From assembly GCF_029714405.1 (NCBI RefSeq), contig NZ_CP121650.1, forward strand, positions 6,763,001 through 6,827,000: 64,000 bases of DNA, given 5' to 3'. Of this stretch, positions 53,105-61,710 are shown in pieces. The notes under the pieces were generated by a model that saw only the letters and a list, made by a program, of their open reading frames with translations, searched no databases and had not been told where the DNA came from. This DNA comes from Bradyrhizobium sp. CB82 (GTDB lineage Bacteria > Pseudomonadota > Alphaproteobacteria > Rhizobiales > Xanthobacteraceae). The stretch's first letter is position 1. The number at the start of each line of letters is the position of its first letter. The position numbers and the translations under genes are program-made.

Positions 53105-54856
53105 CTAGAGGCCCAGTCCGCGCTTACGACCAAAATCCCAATCGATCCTGCCGCCTGGCATCATGACGCCGGTCACCTGTTTTCCAAGGTGCTGCTCCAG
53201 GGCTGGCCGCCACGGCACGAGTTGGAAACCGAGGCCATCATCGATCATGGCAAAGCGCCCCGAGGCGAGGGTCACTCGTTGCCTGTAGATGCCGGAAATA
53301 GAATCGCCCTCAGCAGCAAAACGGTGGCCGCGCCCGGTTTCGGCCCCGAGCCGGCTACCTGCCTCCTGCAACTCCCGCCGCCGCAACGTCGCGAGCAAGT
53401 CGCGTGCGAAAATAAAGCGCTGCCCCTGCCGGCGGGCCAGCCCCTGCTCGATGAGGTGATCGACGCGCGCCTTCATCGCATCGCGAACCTCCGCACCAAA
53501 ACCGGCGGCGCCAAGCGGCGAGTCCTTGGCGAGAAGCTGGCGGTCGAGCCAGGTGCTGCCTCTCGCCACCACCTGTTCCTCGATGGACAGATCCGAGCGG
53601 ATGGCGAGCGATACCCGCCGGCGCCCGTTTGCGTCATCATAGACGCGCGCCTCGACGACGGCGCCAGTCGGCGCATCGCCGGTCATCTCGAGGTCTGCAA
53701 AGCGCACGTGGTGCGTGCGGCCGTCGATGCCTGCGACAATCGCATAAGCGGACCCTTTGAGCTCATCATCGAGACCGCGTTGAACGAGGCGGCCCAGGAT
53801 CGGATCGGCTGGTTCTTCGCCGTGAAGGGCAAAGGTGCTGACGTCCGGCTCGCGACCGGTACCTTTCAAGGCCTGGTGCATCGTCTTGATGATGTCACCG
53901 CGCATGCCTAGCTGGCGAAGTGTCTGTTCAAGACCCGGTTTCAAGGTCCAACAGGCGGGGCCGGCAGGCTCTGCCAGGCCAAGGCGCTCAAGCTTGCCCG
54001 CCCTGCCGATCAATAGCCGGTGCAGTTCGGGATCTCTGACATCTTGGCTCGGCCTAAGGTCTGCTACGCCGCCGGACGCGTCGGAGACGTCGCGTAGCGC
54101 CCGGTCGAGGCTGGTCCAGCGCTCCGCATCCACCTCCCGCTCGAGGCTCGTGCGAATTTCCAGTTCACTGCGAGGGCCGAGTTCAAGGGTGACGCGGTCG
54201 GCCGCGCGATCGCGAAAACCGCGGCTGATGTACTCGCGGCTAATGACAAGGTCCTGACCGTCATCGGCACGCCCGCGGATGAGAACATGGACATGCGGAT
54301 TGTCCGTATTCCAGTGATCTACAGCGATCCAGTCGAGCCTGGTTCCGAGATCCCTCTCGACGTCGCGCATCAACTCGCGCGTGAACGCTTTGAGGTCACC
54401 GAGCGCGGCCCCGCCCTCCGGGGAAATGATGAACCGGAAATGATGGCGATCATCTTCGCAACGCGCGGCGAAGGCACGCTCGTCTGCCGCATCGGAGGCC
54501 GCGTCGAACATCCTGGAGTCTTCGCCATCGCGCGTGACTCCATCGCGCTTGAGATATGCGAGGTGCTTGGACAGCGGCGCGGATCGAAAGCGTGAGCCCT
54601 TATGACGCACGACGCGTGCTTTCGTCACCACCCGCCGGGCATTCGAACGCAAGCGGATCGAGACCGCTGCGCGTCGGCCGCGCCCGAACCGGGAGCGGCT
54701 GCGCGCCTGGCTCGATCGGAAACTGTTGCCGACATGCCCCGCCCTCTTTGCGGACCGCATCACCTCGCCGACAAACGTCTGCGGACGTTTGCCGCCGCGG
54801 TTGCCGTGGTGGATGCGTCCAGGACGAATGCGGACATCGTCGTCGCGCGCCGTCAC
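53105..54856 (-). CDS. Relaxase (MOB-P-like, DUF3363 C-terminal domain)
   Basis: 583 residues from a GTG at 54856 (VTARDDDVRIRPGRI); the frame is open to 55018 but that part is not conserved. HFRFIISPEGGAALGDLKAF and VDHWNTDNPHVHVLIRGRAD give the histidine metal site; DLVISREYISRGFRDRAADR holds the candidate nicking Tyr. DUF3363 follows (RQLGMRGDIIKTMHQALKG, VQRGLDDELKGSAYAIVAGI) to the end (GGRIDWDFGRKRGLGL). It would nick oriT and lead the strand through TraG. Naming differs between elements (rlxS, traI, virD2-like). Confidence 0.92.
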   Translation of the reverse strand: MTARDDDVRIRPGRIHHGNRGGKRPQTFVGEVMRSAKRAGHVGNSFRSSQARSRSRFGRGRRAAVSIRLRSNARRVVTKARVVRHKGSRFRSAPLSKHLAYLKRDGVTRDGEDSRMFDAASDAADERAFAARCEDDRHHFRFIISPEGGAALGDLKAFTRELMRDVERDLGTRLDWIAVDHWNTDNPHVHVLIRGRADDGQDLVISREYISRGFRDRAADRVTLELGPRSELEIRTSLEREVDAERWTSLDRALRDVSDASGGVADLRPSQDVRDPELHRLLIGRAGKLERLGLAEPAGPACWTLKPGLEQTLRQLGMRGDIIKTMHQALKGTGREPDVSTFALHGEEPADPILGRLVQRGLDDELKGSAYAIVAGIDGRTHHVRFADLEMTGDAPTGAVVEARVYDDANGRRRVSLAIRSDLSIEEQVVARGSTWLDRQLLAKDSPLGAAGFGAEVRDAMKARVDHLIEQGLARRQGQRFIFARDLLATLRRRELQEAGSRLGAETGRGHRFAAEGDSISGIYRQRVTLASGRFAMIDDGLGFQLVPWRPALEQHLGKQVTGVMMPGGRIDWDFGRKRGLGL

Positions 54857-55103
54857 GGCCGGAAACCTTGCCCTGGCCTGGACGTCTGGCGCGAGAAGGG
54901 TTGATTTCGTTCGATGAATCGCAAAGAGCGCCGGCAGAGGGCACCGCCGGCATGACCAAATCCTCGAACCCAACCAACCACATAGGCCGGACCGACGGCC
55001 GGCCTTTTCCCTTGCCATCCCCGGTCGGCCATCCCCTGCGTCATCCCTCCAACTGCCGAACGTACGAAAACATTCGACAACCTCCGACAGAGCGCGAGTG
55101 CGA
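54857..55103. other. Intergenic between relaxase and transglycosylase; candidate oriT region
   Basis: 247 bp without a gene. A 7-bp inverted repeat AGGCCGG / CCGGCCT (54984-55005) is followed by TTTT on the plus strand and could be a weak terminator or part of oriT. In related systems oriT lies next to the relaxase gene, but no nic consensus was recognised. Confidence 0.3.
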
Positions 55104-56003
55104 TCATCTTGATGCTACCGCGCTTGAAAACTGCACAAACAGACCAGTCGCACGAGGTATCAACGCAGACACATCCGCGTTGGGCATCTCCCTGGAGCGA
55201 CCAATCTGTCGTGCAATCGTTGCCGAGCGATTGCCAGCGGAAGAACTCGTCGACGGCCCCACCGGGGGCGCGTCTCGCAACCGAGAAGCAGCGGGCACGG
55301 TAAGCGGAGCTCCGGATTGCCCGCGCTCGATTCCAATCTCCGATTGGATCGTTCGGACGTAGACCAACGTCTCTTCGGGCAGCCGACGGCCTGTTGCCAA
55401 GAGCTGCTCGTAGCGGCCCGGGCCTGCGTTGTAGGCAGCAAGGAACCCTTCTAAGCCGAAGCGGTCGAGCATCTCGCGTAGGTAGGCTGTCCCTGCCAAA
55501 ATGTTCTCACGGGGATCAAAAGGATCGGAGCTGAACTCGTAGCGAACGCTAAGTTCGACCCAGGTCTCTGGCATGATCTGCATCAAGCCAAGCGCACCCC
55601 GAAGCGATATCGCCTGCGCATTGCCGCCACTTTCGACCTTCATCACGGTGCGGATCCAGTGTTCCGGGATCGCAAACCGGCGAGATGCCTCGGTCACAAA
55701 TGGCGCGTATGAGGTGACTGGCGGGATCTCCGGCGAAGGCGCAGCCGATAGGTTTTCGGCTGCCGCCCGTGAGGGCAATTCGACTGTCATCAACGCGGCG
55801 ATAAGGCCGACCACAACTGTGAGCGATGGGAGTCGTGTGGCTGAAGTCGCGGCTGCCCAGCACATCGCACAGAAGTGGCGGCCTCGGCGTTTCCCCGAAG
55901 CGCCGCTATACACGCCGGGCTTCGGGGAATTGCCCGAGAAGGGGAAAGGCTGTCGCGAGCGGCAAGACGGAAGAGGTGCAACTGCACGAAGCGAGATCGG
56001 CAT
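55104..56003 (-). CDS. Lytic transglycosylase (VirB1-like, SLT domain)
   Basis: 299 residues from ATG 56003, preceded by a strong AAGGAGGAGTGAGC. An exported N-terminus is followed by SYAPFVTEASRRFAIPEHWI RTVMKVESGGNAQAIS with the catalytic Glu in VESGG, ALGLMQIMPETWVELSVRY and AYNAGPGRYEQLL. It opens peptidoglycan for the pilus. The C-terminal tail is low-complexity. Located two bases after the traF stop. Confidence 0.92.
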   Translation of the reverse strand: MPISLRAVAPLPSCRSRQPFPFSGNSPKPGVYSGASGKRRGRHFCAMCWAAATSATRLPSLTVVVGLIAALMTVELPSRAAAENLSAAPSPEIPPVTSYAPFVTEASRRFAIPEHWIRTVMKVESGGNAQAISLRGALGLMQIMPETWVELSVRYEFSSDPFDPRENILAGTAYLREMLDRFGLEGFLAAYNAGPGRYEQLLATGRRLPEETLVYVRTIQSEIGIERGQSGAPLTVPAASRLRDAPPVGPSTSSSAGNRSATIARQIGRSREMPNADVSALIPRATGLFVQFSSAVASR

Positions 56004-56005
56004 GC

Positions 56006-56503
56006 TCACTCCTCCTTGGTCCAGATCGGAAGCGCATGGCCAATGACCGCAGATGCGGGGATGGGCCCGAAATACCGACCGTCCAAGGAGTCGACCGACT
56101 GCCAATTCATGACGAAGATCTCGCCGGCGTCGATAACGCGGCACCCCTGCCAGCTTGGCAATGGCCGGCCGCGCCTATCGCCTTCGCGGGCTTGCCCCAT
56201 CTCGATGCTATCGACCGTGATTGTGAGCCCGCTCCTGCAGACGGTCTGTCCCGGCAAGGCCAGGACTCGCTTGAGCATCGGCACGCCGATCGGCAGATAG
56301 CCGTTCCAGTCGAGAAAGCTCGCAAGCGGCTCCGGCGTTTGAATTGCCACGAGCTCGGTGACGGTCAGTTGCTTGAGCGGTTGCAAACGATACAGACCGA
56401 GCGGAACGCTCTCTGAGACGTTCCAGACATAAGACGGAGGAGCTTCGTCGATCGTAGCGACCACAAGGGTTAGCGCTCCAAGACTCATGGCGATGGTGCA
56501 CAT
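56006..56503 (-). CDS. traF: TraF, S26-type conjugative signal peptidase
   Basis: 165 residues. One N-terminal membrane segment, SVPLGLYR with the catalytic Ser near residue 32, PMLKRVLALPGQTVC with the Lys near residue 78, then GRPLPSWQGCRVIDAGEIFV MN and SLDGRYFGPIPASAVIGHAL PIWT. It processes and cyclises the TrbC pilin in RP4-like systems. Confidence 0.92.
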   Translation of the reverse strand: MCTIAMSLGALTLVVATIDEAPPSYVWNVSESVPLGLYRLQPLKQLTVTELVAIQTPEPLASFLDWNGYLPIGVPMLKRVLALPGQTVCRSGLTITVDSIEMGQAREGDRRGRPLPSWQGCRVIDAGEIFVMNWQSVDSLDGRYFGPIPASAVIGHALPIWTKEE

Positions 56504-56511
56504 TCAGTTGG

Positions 56512-56976
56512 TCATGACCCTACCCTCCGCCGATGCAGCCACGCCTGGTGACGGGCGCGGGTGTAGCCTCTTGGCGTCTCGTTGACGGAGAGACGGTTGT
56601 GTACGTGATGCCAATAGTCGGGAGCAGCGTCGGCCGGATCGATGCCGAGCGCCTCGACGGCATCGATGAGCTGCAGGACGCGCTCGACCTTCGGCCAACT
56701 GGATAAGCGCAGCAGGCTCTCGCCGCCGGGATTGATCCAAGGGACCGTCGAGTAGCGCCGACCAGGTTCCGCCGCGCGCAGAATATCGACGCGCGATAGC
56801 ACTGTGCCGAAGTCGTTGGAGGTCCAACGGACGAACGCGAACATGCTGCCGGGTGCGAACGAGAGGACACGGCGATGACGGTCAACGATCTGCTCGCGAA
56901 CCGGATGGCCGAAGCGGGTCCGGTTCTCGATGCGCTTTTCGACCCACATAAGCTCGACGGTCGTGACGTCATTCAT
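56512..56976 (-). CDS. DUF2840 protein
   Basis: 154 residues from ATG 56976: TTVELMWVEKRIENRTRFGH, REQIVDRHRRVLSFAPGSMF AFVRW, STVPWINPGGESLLRLSSWP KVERVLQLIDAVEALGIDPA. DUF2840 is regularly found between parA and traF in these elements; role unknown. Here an IS110 fragment lies just upstream. Confidence 0.9.
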   Translation of the reverse strand: MNDVTTVELMWVEKRIENRTRFGHPVREQIVDRHRRVLSFAPGSMFAFVRWTSNDFGTVLSRVDILRAAEPGRRYSTVPWINPGGESLLRLSSWPKVERVLQLIDAVEALGIDPADAAPDYWHHVHNRLSVNETPRGYTRARHQAWLHRRRVGS

Positions 56977-57089
56977 GTTGCAGCTCCATATAGCCAAGAA
57001 GGAAAGCGGTCTGGCGCGGCCGATCGCAGACGGATTCGATGCGTGAATGAACCGCGCTGCCGTCAGCCGATACAACGGAACGCCCGCGT

Positions 57090-57617
57090 TATCTCTCCTG
57101 CACAGCGTTTGCACCGTTGCTGGACGCTAGAAGCGCGATGCGGCTGCAGCTGGCAAAGCTGCAGCGCCTGGCGCTGGCGGCGGCGCGCAGCGACAACGCT
57201 GTGCGGCGGATGATGACCGTGCCCGGTGTCGGCGCGCTCGTGGCGCTGACCTTCCGCGCCACCGTCGACGATCCCGCACGATTCAAGAAGTCGAGCAATG
57301 TCGGCGCCCATTTCGGCTTGACGCCGCGGCGCTACCAATCCGGACAGACCGACCGGATCGGCAGCATCTCCAAATGCGGCGACGAACTGACGCGGGCGAT
57401 GCTGTATGAGGCGGCGATCGCGATCCTGACGCGCATTCCGAAGAACTTTAAGCTGCGGCTGTGGGGCCTGCGGCTGGCCAGGAAGAAGGGTTTGAAGCGC
57501 GCCGCGACGGCCGTGGCGCGCGCGCTCGCTGTGCTGCTGCATAAGATCTGGAGCAGTGGCACGACCTTCCGGTTTGGCGCCGGCGGCAAGCGCGGCCGGG
57601 TCGCTGCGGCGATGTAA
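57090..57617 (+). pseudogene. 5'-truncated IS110-family transposase
   Basis: Plus-strand frame through to 57617 with the C-terminal transposase_20 domain: RRMMTVPGVGALVALTFRAT VDDPARF, NVGAHFGLTPRRYQSGQTDR IGSISKCGDELTRAML, KGLKRAATAVARALAVLLHK IW. The DEDD half is missing; only about 175 codons remain. It occupies the place where parA is expected between DUF2840 and repA. Confidence 0.85.
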
Positions 57618-57908
57618 GGGCCTCCGCGACCCGGCCGCTTCCACGCGCGCCTTTTCCTTCCGCCACGGCGGAGCGGCGTCTCCCGAGGAGACGGGGATTT
57701 GGGTGAGATCGCAACTTTTCTTGCCGGCGGCGGCTTCATGCCGACATTTGAAGCCATCAAGCACGGCGCTGGTTAGCCTGACCGCCCATTCCTCAGATTC
57801 CGGCTTGTGGTGGCCGTCGCGCCGACCACGGATGTTAGCGAGTTCTCCTCGACGAGCGAGTGGCCGCAAAGGAAAGCAACGATCGTGATGCGGTGACCCC
57901 GACTCCGA
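57618..57908. other. Tail of the IS110 fragment and flank, no supported gene
   Basis: About 290 bp after the IS110 stop, probably its non-coding end. Near 57.88 kb the minus strand reads ITIVAFLCGHSLVEE, faintly like the first strand of a ParA protein but without a P-loop, so I do not call parA. Confidence 0.3.
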
Positions 57909-57934
57909 CGATCGCGCAAATTTGCGCGCGATCG
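57909..57934. promoter_or_regulatory. Long GC-rich palindrome with AAATTT centre
   Basis: GCGCAAATTTGCGC (57914-57927) is a perfect 14-bp palindrome, extended by CGATC on the left and GCGATCG on the right. It lies between repA and the missing parA position. Candidate operator or centromere-like (parS) site; no experimental parallel known to me. Confidence 0.5.
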
Positions 57935-58137
57935 CGCCCGCGCGCGTGCATTGGCGACAACAATCGTATTGCAGCGAAGCTTTGCGCGTGAGAGAGTGGA
58001 GGCATGAGGCATCCTCAAAGCACTCGCGGCCGACTTGTTCACAACGTACTGATTCACAACAAGAAGTTAGTGTCAGTATGTTAGGAATGTTAAGAGAGCG
58101 AGAAGTCCTTGCGTGGCAAAGTGTTGGCTCGGATTTC

Positions 58138-58202
58138 GGTCCCTGATGGCACGAGGATCCGGTCCCCGATGGCACGAGAGTCTTGGTCCCCGATAGCACG
58201 AG
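58138..58202. repeat. Three iteron-like direct repeats downstream of repA
   Basis: GGTCCCTGATGGCACGAG (58138-58155), GGTCCCCGATGGCACGAG (58161-58178) and GGTCCCCGATAGCACGAG (58185-58202) are tandem 18-mers spaced 23 and 24 bp apart, ending 6 bp before the repA stop-codon side. Their number, spacing and place next to a replication initiator gene fit iterons of a replication origin. Confidence 0.75.
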
Positions 58203-58207
58203 TTGAT

Positions 58208-59104
58208 TCACAGCTTATCCCCCGGTTCACGGACGTCGCGCTCACGCGGCCGTTTCGCAACGGGATCGATGAGGGCCGGCGCAAAGTTCAGTCGCTCGGT
58301 GCCCTTTGGATCGCATGTGATGACGAGTTGGTAACCCGGCAGCGTTTGGCGACGGACGATCTGGCGCAGGTCGTACGCGAAATGCTTGAGCGGCGACAAG
58401 CTGCCGGACTTCGCGTGGAGATGCACCATATCGAAGCTCCAGCCGCCTTCCTGGCGACCGCCATGCTTGCGCACCAGACGATAGAGCCAGCGCTCCAGTC
58501 CGCCCGTAAGATCGAAATACGCACGGTCGATCGTAAGGACGAGGGCTTCGTTCAGGACGCCGGTGTAGAACCAATCTGGCAGAATGAGCTCCAGCCCGCG
58601 GGGCTGGCCGTGCAAGTCTGCCGTCTCTTTCCATTCATTGATCCGGGAGAAACGATGCCGCCTGCGTTCCGTCGGCTGGCGGATTGATGTCATTACAGTG
58701 GTCGACTGCAGCCGGTCGAGCGCAGCCTTGAGGCGGTCGTAATCGCGCACGCTGGTGCCACGGCCGACGAACGTCAGGATCTCGTAGGGCGTTGCGGCCA
58801 TCAGCCTGGACGTCTTCAGCCCGGCATCGCGTGCTTCGACAATCTGCGAAGCGGCCCAGATCAGGACATCGGCGTCCCAGATTGTCGCCATGCCGTGTTC
58901 CGGCACGGCTTCGACACGAATCGAGATCGTTCCCACGTGGAAATCGATCGGCATGATCCGCTTGGACTTCGCCAACGAAAAGAACGGATAAGCCATCAGG
59001 TCCTGTGCGTCGCGCGGCGCAAGATCGCCGGGAAGCGCACGGAATAGATCGAGTTGATCGCGCTCGGAGCGACGGCGGTGTGCAGATGATTTGCTGTCAG
59101 ACAT
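58208..59104 (-). CDS. Replication initiator protein A (RepA, RPA family)
   Basis: 298 residues. SERDQLDLFRALPGDLAPRD AQDLMAYPFFSLAKSKRIMP IDFH is the conserved N-terminus; VDADVLIWAASQIVEA-like segment, FVGRGTSVRDYDRLKAALDR LQST and WLYRLVRKHGGRQEGGWSFD MVHLHAKSGS follow. RPA-family initiators serve broad-host-range plasmids and integrative elements that replicate after excision. The iteron-like repeats follow its stop. Confidence 0.92.
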   Translation of the reverse strand: MSDSKSSAHRRRSERDQLDLFRALPGDLAPRDAQDLMAYPFFSLAKSKRIMPIDFHVGTISIRVEAVPEHGMATIWDADVLIWAASQIVEARDAGLKTSRLMAATPYEILTFVGRGTSVRDYDRLKAALDRLQSTTVMTSIRQPTERRRHRFSRINEWKETADLHGQPRGLELILPDWFYTGVLNEALVLTIDRAYFDLTGGLERWLYRLVRKHGGRQEGGWSFDMVHLHAKSGSLSPLKHFAYDLRQIVRRQTLPGYQLVITCDPKGTERLNFAPALIDPVAKRPRERDVREPGDKL

Positions 59105-59387
59105 GGATCAGCGCCGCTCTTTGCCCGCATAGGGAATGGGGACGTGCCGCTTTGCGGGCAACACCCCCCCCGCCTCCAGGATCGCTGGTTGACGTCTGGG
59201 CGCCGCGATCGACCCACGCCTTGAGGTCATCGACCGCATAGACGACACGACCGCCGAGCTTGCGGTAGGTGGGGCCCGTGCCGTAGGTGCGATGCTTCTC
59301 CAAGGTGCGGCCGGATAGGCCGAGAAATCGCGCGGCTTCGGGCGTGCGCAGGTATCGCGGCGGCAAGCCGGCGTTCGGATCGGACAT
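59097..59387 (-). CDS. AlpA-like helix-turn-helix regulator with shifted C-terminus
   Basis: 96 residues as read: PRYLRTPEAARFLGLSGRTL EKHRTYGTGPTYRKLGGRVV YAVDDLKAWVDRG is an AlpA/MerR-type HTH, common upstream of repA in these elements. After STSDP the frame enters a run of eight G (59163-59170 region) and gives an atypical tail overlapping repA by 8 bp. One G fewer would give GGVLPAKRHVPIPYAGKERR with a stop at 59108, just before repA, the usual ending. Either slippage, mutation or sequence error. Confidence 0.82.
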   Translation of the reverse strand: MSDPNAGLPPRYLRTPEAARFLGLSGRTLEKHRTYGTGPTYRKLGGRVVYAVDDLKAWVDRGAQTSTSDPGGGGGVARKAARPHSLCGQRAALIHV

Positions 59388-59537
59388 TTGAAGGGCTCCG
59401 TGATCATCTGGCGCGCTCCCGACTTGTGGCGCGCGTCGGCGGTCATGATGGCGGAGTGGACCTGCGTAGGGGGATGCCGAACATGAGGAGATCGATTTTC
59501 GATACCCTGCCGCGGATGGGACGCTTCGGAAGATGAT

Positions 59538-60312
59538 CTACCGAATTCGCTTTGCTCGTCCCAGCAGCGCGCGATAGCCCCCGCGCATCATCGACACCCC
59601 TGTTTGAACCAAGCGTATCGTGCGGTTGCGCAAGTCGAAGGTCTTCCAGCCTCGCTCGGGAACCCGCTGGCGCCCGAACAATCCGGTTGCGATGTCGCGA
59701 TAGCTATGTCCTTCCAGCCAGCCATCCAGTGCGCGCATGGCGAGGATCAGCCGCTGTCATCGCTGCACGGAAAGTGCAAGAAGAGATGGCCCGGTTGGGC
59801 GCCGTTCGAGCGCCAACCAAAGTCGAAGTGCCGCGCGCGCTCGAACGTCGAAATCGGAATCGAGTTGCAGCTCGACGGCGATGGGTGAACCGATCGCCGG
59901 CAAGTCTTGCAGCCATAGGCGGTGACTCGCCCCTCCCAACGGCAGGATGGCATGCCATCCGTCCGATGCATGACGAAGTTCACCACGTCGCAGCATCTTC
60001 GGATCGAGATCGAACCCCCTGGAATCCGAAGGCGCGACCACCGTGCGGAGTCTCAGCACGGTAGACAGAGCCTCGGGTGACCAGAAGATTGACTGCTGAT
60101 CGAAAGGCTTTTGCGGGTCAGCTGCGAAAAGACAACCCCCATCGTTGCCGGAAATCGGCGCTCACCGCGCTCGATCGCTGGTCACCGGTCAGGCCTCTAT
60201 AGGCCTCCTGGTACTCGCCATCGCGGCGAAGCCACTCCCACGCAATATCCATTGTCTCTGCCCCATAGACCCCGTCATAGGCAGACTCTGATCTCCAGTC
60301 GAAGGCTGACAT
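59538..60312 (-). pseudogene. DUF6499/DUF2285 regulator, broken by a frameshift and a stop
   Basis: From ATG 60312: MSAFDWRSESAYDGVYGAET, AWEWLRRDGEYQEAYRGL and RQRWGLSFRS (DUF6499). One base is missing near 60.11 kb; then DPQKPFDQQSIFWSPEALST, PSDSRGFDLDPKMLRRGELR and LLALSVQR, an in-frame TGA at about 59757, and QRLILAMRALDGWLEGHSYR DIATGLFGRQRVPERGWKTF (DUF2285 HTH). Restored length about 257 residues. Such proteins activate excision/transfer genes in rhizobial elements, so its loss would silence the element. Confidence 0.82.
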
Positions 60313-60457
60313 CGTAACTTATTCCCCACTTTACGAGCGCAAGGAATTGCAGCATGACAATTGCGACTATTTAAGGTTGTATAGATAAGTTTGCTCTATA
60401 GACCGATTTGCCTGCTATCGGCCGACATCAAGAAATCACATTTGCTTCAAACTAAAT

Positions 60458-60739
60458 TCATCTTTCATCCTTCGGCCATCCCTTCTGCAGCAAGTGACGA
60501 TAGCCATGGCGCGCGGCCCACTTTGCACGTGCCAGATGACTGTCGAAACTCCGCCGAGCGCGATCCGGCTCGAGGTTGGGATCAAGGTGAAGGACGATCC
60601 GCGCGACCTCGCGCCAGTCGGCGTTTTCTGCATCGGCGTCGAGGAGACGCATATACGTGACGGCATGTTCCTCGTCGTAGGACGTCAGCGTCGGCTCGTC
60701 GGGGGCCAAATCTGCAACTTCTGGACTACGCGGCGACAC
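60458..60739 (-). CDS. DUF2285-type small DNA-binding protein
   Basis: 93 residues: PTLTSYDEEHAVTYMRLLDA DAENADWREVARIVLHLDPN, RARRSFDSHLARAKWAARHG YRHLL. This small family accompanies the larger DUF2285 regulator in related elements. Intact. Probable partner or regulator of excision genes; function unproven. Confidence 0.82.
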   Translation of the reverse strand: MSPRSPEVADLAPDEPTLTSYDEEHAVTYMRLLDADAENADWREVARIVLHLDPNLEPDRARRSFDSHLARAKWAARHGYRHLLQKGWPKDER

Positions 60740-60943
60740 AGCATAAAACTCCTACGGTCCTAGAAGCTTCGATCTAGCGAATCCCGACAAGCATTGTCGT
60801 GTCGCGCCGCCCACTGGTCTACAGGTTTTATGCATACCACAGATGAAATACCTTTTGGGTAGCGACGTCGAGGCGCTTTGATCCTCTCTTTTGTAGAGAA
60901 TACTCCGTGGAGAAATACTCTTCAAGGCGCTGCCTTCTGGGCT

Positions 60944-61191
60944 ATGAAGGTTCGCGAGGTTTTGGCGCTGAATGTGCGGAAGCTTCGGCAGGCAAAAGGC
61001 TTGTCGCAGGAAGAGCTGGCGCATCGCGCAAAATAGATCGCACTTATGTCAGTTCGATCGAAAGATGCCGCTATTCCGCCGGGGTGGATGTGGTGGACCG
61101 TCTTGCGCGGGTTCTCGGGGTTGAAGCATCCGATCTGCTAGTGCGCCCCACCCCGGACAGCAAAAAGGGACAGAGTTCGACTCCTGCTTAA
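60944..61191 (+). pseudogene. XRE-family regulator, one-base frameshift
   Basis: From ATG 60944: MKVREVLALNVRKLRQAKGL SQEELAHRAK then TAG. The next frame continues KIDRTYVSSIERCRYSAGVD VVDRLARVLGVEASDLLVRP. Adding one A to the run of four A at about 61.03 kb restores an 82-residue HTH repressor of the usual size. It is the only plus-strand gene of the control region and reads away from the DUF2285-type gene. Confidence 0.82.
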
Positions 61192-61346
61192 AGTAAGCCT
61201 GCGCTTGGGCGGGCATTTACCTCGCCAAAGGCGAACTGAAGAATCGTCAGCCGCTAACGCTGGAAGAAAATGCACTGCTGGCCGGCACGGGCTCGGCTTT
61301 GGCGGCAACACGCGGCACTTCGATCTTGTTTTGCAACCTCGGAAGC

Positions 61347-61377
61347 AAAAACCCCGCCCGGATGGTCCGGGCAGGGC
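61347..61377 (-). terminator. Rho-independent terminator of DUF736
   Basis: On the minus strand: GCCCTGCCCGG, loop ACCAT, CCGGGCGGGG, followed by TTTTT, starting 13 bp after the DUF736 stop. A strong stem plus T-run. Confidence 0.85.
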
Positions 61378-61389
61378 TGAGCGGGCGAT

Positions 61390-61710
61390 CTACTCGCCGT
61401 TCTTGCGGGGCCGCGACCAGAGCAGGGTGTAGCCCTCACCACCTTCGTCGTCGAACAGGTTCGCGTAGATCGGCGCGTTGAAGGAGGGGTCGTCGAGCTT
61501 GAGCGAGAGGTAGTCGCGGCCCTCTTCCGAGCGCTTCGACCAGGCTGCCCCGATCTCCGCGCGGCCCACGTAGATGCGATGGCTCGGGGCGTTGTCGTTA
61601 GACCGGTTCGTCTCGGCGACGATGCGGACGCCCTTGGCCTGCAGGCTCAGAGTGACGATCTCGCCCTGGAAATCGTTACCGACCTTCTTGAAAGAACCGA
61701 TGTTAGCCAT
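61390..61710 (-). CDS. DUF736 protein
   Basis: 106 residues from ATG 61710 (AGGAGAAGTGAC upstream): MANIGSFKKVGNDFQGEIVT LSLQAKGVRIVAE, APSHRIYVGRAEIGAAWSKR SEEGRDYLSLKLDDPSFNAP IYANL. DUF736 is a hallmark small protein of alphaproteobacterial conjugative elements; its role is unknown, possibly single-strand DNA or protein binding. Own terminator downstream and structured leader (copy A) upstream, so it is a single-gene unit. Confidence 0.93.
   Translation of the reverse strand: MANIGSFKKVGNDFQGEIVTLSLQAKGVRIVAETNRSNDNAPSHRIYVGRAEIGAAWSKRSEEGRDYLSLKLDDPSFNAPIYANLFDDEGGEGYTLLWSRPRKNGE

Noticed and set aside
57840..57900. ITIVAFLCGHS on the minus strand as a start of ParA
   Set aside because: No KGGVGKT P-loop follows and the frame ends soon; the likeness to ParA strand 1 is too weak.
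57063..58211. A 382-codon open frame on the minus strand
   Set aside because: Antisense to the IS110 fragment and crossing the iteron repeats; no conserved domain.
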